6,321 nucleotides of DNA, taken from NCBI GenBank assembly GCA_003644275.1, contig QNBY01000070.1, forward strand, positions 1-6,321, written 5' to 3'. This DNA is from Planctomycetota bacterium (lineage in GTDB: Bacteria; Planctomycetota; B143-G9). Made by a program: the position numbers and the translations under genes. Positions 4,987-6,321 of this stretch are shown piece by piece (the stretch's first letter is position 1; each line of letters begins with the position of its first letter). The notes beneath the pieces are model-generated. The model did no database searches, was not told the origin of the DNA, and worked only from the letters and a program-made list of their open reading frames with translations.

Positions 4987-6321
4987 TTCTTTCCTTCCTC
5001 CTTCTCCTTCCCTTCGTCGTCCTTCCCGCCGCCGCTCTCCTCCTCCGTGTCTATCTTCTTGCCGAACGCCTTCAGCGACGCCTCGGGCTCGCTCAGCGTC
5101 CCGGTTATCTCCACCCGGAACACCTTGGACACCGGGTCCAGCGCGTTCGCGACGGCCGAGCCCAGTTTGCCGAGGAAGAAGCTCAACAGCGACGACTCGG
5201 AATATATCTCGAACTGCACGTGCAACTTCCCGTCCAGGTCCACGTAGCCCTTCCCGTTCCGGAGCGTCAGCTTCTTCGCCTTCACCTCCGCTTCCTCTAT
5301 TATCATCCGGCTGCCCCTCATCCTCATCCGGCAGCGGGCCTCGGTGAACTCGTGCGCCTTGAACCGCGGGAGCCCCAGCAGCGTGACCACGCTCATTATC
5401 CCCGGAGCGCTCGACAGATTCCCCTTCTTCACCTCGGCGTACCAACCGCCCGTCAGGCCCTCGATCCCGCCGGGCGTGGAAAGCGACAACTCGAAGTCCG
5501 TCTCGCCCGTCACATCGCTCTCCACCCCGAGCTGGTCGAGCGCCTGCTCCAGAAGCACGCCCTCGCCCTTCGCCCGTATCCTGATCCCCTTCGAGAGCAG
5601 CGCGTCGCATTCCACCCTGCCCCCGCACGTGCTCCCGCGGAAGTCCCTCACCGCGAGGGATTCCCCGTCGTAGTCGAAATCGCACTCCCCGCGCAGCTTC
5701 AGCCCCCGAACGTCGAGCTCGCAGCCCGTCACCCTCCCCGTGGTGAGGCACTCCTCCGCCTTCCGGTTCTTCCCCAGGCACAGCCTCAGCTCGCAGACGC
5801 CGTCCAGCCGCCCCCTCAGCCAGGGAGCCTTCTTGCCGAGCGTCCGCATGACGGCGGCCATGCTCACCCGCTTTCCCTTCAGCGTCCCCGTCAGCGTCGC
5901 CCGCCCCCCCTTGGGAACCAGTATGACCACCTCCCCCGTAAGCCGCCCGCCGCCGAACTCCTCCGCCGCGATCTCCTTCAGCTCCACCCGCCGCTTCTCG
6001 TAGTGCAGCAGCGCCTCCGCCTTCCTGAACATGTCTCCCGGCCGCCCCCTCATCGTCACCGGACCGTGCACCTTGAGCGTCAGCGGCTTGGTGAACCGCC
6101 CCTCCACCGTTATGTGCCCCGCCACCACGCCCGCCAGTATGAACGTCTTGGCCCTGAGCGTCCGCTTCAGCTCCTCGGCGGAGCAGTCGAACAGGTCCAG
6201 CTCGAAACGGAAGGACGGCGGCCGCTGCTTCAGGTCGAACTCCCCCTGCCCCCCCACCCTCCCCCCCCGCCCCAGCTCCGTTATCCCCTCCACATGCACC
6301 TTGCCCCCCCCCCCCCGAACC
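4983..6321 (-). CDS. AsmA-like envelope protein, C-terminal part (5' end outside window)
   Basis: The frame is open from the right edge to TGA at 4983. Numbering from the GTG at 6299, 438 residues are seen. That GTG is probably internal: the codons before it (VRGGGGK) run on without a stop, no Shine-Dalgarno is evident, and the protein begins in mid-domain. The sequence alternates short amphipathic beta strands with glycine turns, typical of AsmA/TamB-type proteins that bridge the periplasm and help carry phospholipid to the outer membrane. The family C-terminal region is clear: about 280-360 (GNLSSAPGIMSVVTLLGLP, then a GYVDLDGKLHV-like strand) and 369-409 (hydrophobic LLSFFLGKLGSAVANALDPV followed by FRVEITGTLSEPEASL). 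The last 25 residues are Lys/Glu/Gly-rich. Nine cysteines, seven of them in 169-231, are unusual for a periplasmic protein. Full-length relatives usually exceed 600 residues, so much of the gene, including the membrane anchor, lies outside. The gene is translationally coupled to the exoribonuclease. The superfamily is confident; the subfamily is not. Confidence 0.85.
   Translation of the reverse strand, partial: VRGGGGKVHVEGITELGRGGRVGGQGEFDLKQRPPSFRFELDLFDCSAEELKRTLRAKTFILAGVVAGHITVEGRFTKPLTLKVHGPVTMRGRPGDMFRKAEALLHYEKRRVELKEIAAEEFGGGRLTGEVVILVPKGGRATLTGTLKGKRVSMAAVMRTLGKKAPWLRGRLDGVCELRLCLGKNRKAEECLTTGRVTGCELDVRGLKLRGECDFDYDGESLAVRDFRGSTCGGRVECDALLSKGIRIRAKGEGVLLEQALDQLGVESDVTGETDFELSLSTPGGIEGLTGGWYAEVKKGNLSSAPGIMSVVTLLGLPRFKAHEFTEARCRMRMRGSRMIIEEAEVKAKKLTLRNGKGYVDLDGKLHVQFEIYSESSLLSFFLGKLGSAVANALDPVSKVFRVEITGTLSEPEASLKAFGKKIDTEEESGGGKDDEGKEKEEGKK
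4997..5003 (-). promoter_or_regulatory. Strong Shine-Dalgarno of the yhaM-like gene inside the upstream coding end
   Basis: On the minus strand AAGGAGG ends 10 nt before the ATG at 4986, and a second AAGG lies 6 nt before it. This fixes the start of the exoribonuclease gene. The same bases encode the Lys/Glu/Gly-rich tail of the AsmA-like protein, so the tail's composition may partly reflect the need for this site. Confidence 0.8.
6242..6273 (-). other. G-quadruplex-like run in the AsmA coding strand
   Basis: The plus strand has C-runs of 5, 7, 3, 8 and 4 at 6242-6246, 6249-6255, 6257-6259, 6261-6268 and 6270-6273, separated by one or two bases. The minus (coding) strand and its mRNA therefore carry five G-runs with very short loops, a strong quadruplex motif. 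It encodes a Gly/Arg segment (RGGRVGGQG) using GGG and AGG codons. Whether it folds in vivo or matters is unknown. Confidence 0.6.
6304..6316. repeat. 13-base C/G homopolymer inside the AsmA-like frame
   Basis: Thirteen C in a row on the plus strand read as G13 in the coding strand, within codons CGG-GGG-GGG-GGG-GGC. A tract this long is prone to slipped-strand errors, both in the cell and in sequencing. A one-base change would shift the frame of everything upstream relative to the part seen here. Confidence 0.9.

Noticed and set aside
4111..5247. Plus-strand open frame of 378 codons opposite the nuclease and the AsmA-like end
   Set aside because: It is rich in His, Arg, Leu and Pro, crosses two real genes, and shows no domain or ribosome binding site.
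4987..5781. Upstream extension of the exoribonuclease frame
   Set aside because: The added 265 residues are Arg/Gly/Glu-rich shadow of the AsmA-like gene. The ATG at 4986 has a strong Shine-Dalgarno and gives a family-like length.

Overview
The window is 6.3 kb of dense, GC-rich bacterial DNA carrying five protein genes plus the last codons of a probable sixth. I see no mobile element, CRISPR array, tRNA or rRNA. A sigma54-type activator, arabinose-5-phosphate isomerase (Kdo/LPS synthesis) and an AsmA-type envelope protein together indicate a didermic, LPS-bearing organism. Codons are strongly C-ending, yet ATA (Ile) and AGG (Arg) are used freely. That fits an uncultivated deltaproteobacterial-like lineage, but the lineage is an inference and is not shown by the sequence.

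Left half, plus strand. After a short gene tail (1-44) there is an apparently perfect sigma70 promoter (TTGACA, 16 bp, TATAAT at 68-95) whose -10 box lies inside a 12-bp palindrome. It drives a three-gene operon. The first gene (132-2381) is a five-module regulator: receiver, GAF-like, PAS, sigma54-activating AAA+ and Fis-type helix-turn-helix. The second (2378-2896) is a small unrecognised protein with two identical Cys/His metal-binding motifs exactly 40 residues apart, a basic patch and a coiled coil. The third (2893-3885) is KdsD, with its SIS and paired CBS domains complete. Both internal junctions are ATGA stop/start overlaps.

Right half, minus strand. Converging on kdsD across a 51-bp gap is a second operon read from the right edge: the C-terminal part of an AsmA-like protein (6321-4983, open at the window edge), then an OB-fold plus HD-domain nuclease of the YhaM type (4986-3937). 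These two are also joined by an ATGA overlap, with a strong Shine-Dalgarno sequence inside the Lys/Glu-rich tail of the AsmA gene. The right edge contains a 13-base C/G homopolymer and a dense G-quadruplex-like run in the AsmA coding strand.

Working together: the left operon would couple a signal-responsive transcription activator, through an uncharacterised zinc-finger-like protein, to the first committed step of Kdo synthesis. The right operon pairs an envelope lipid-transport or assembly protein with an RNA-processing enzyme. The most novel item is the tandem C-X4-C-X9-C-X2-H protein and its fixed position between the activator and kdsD.
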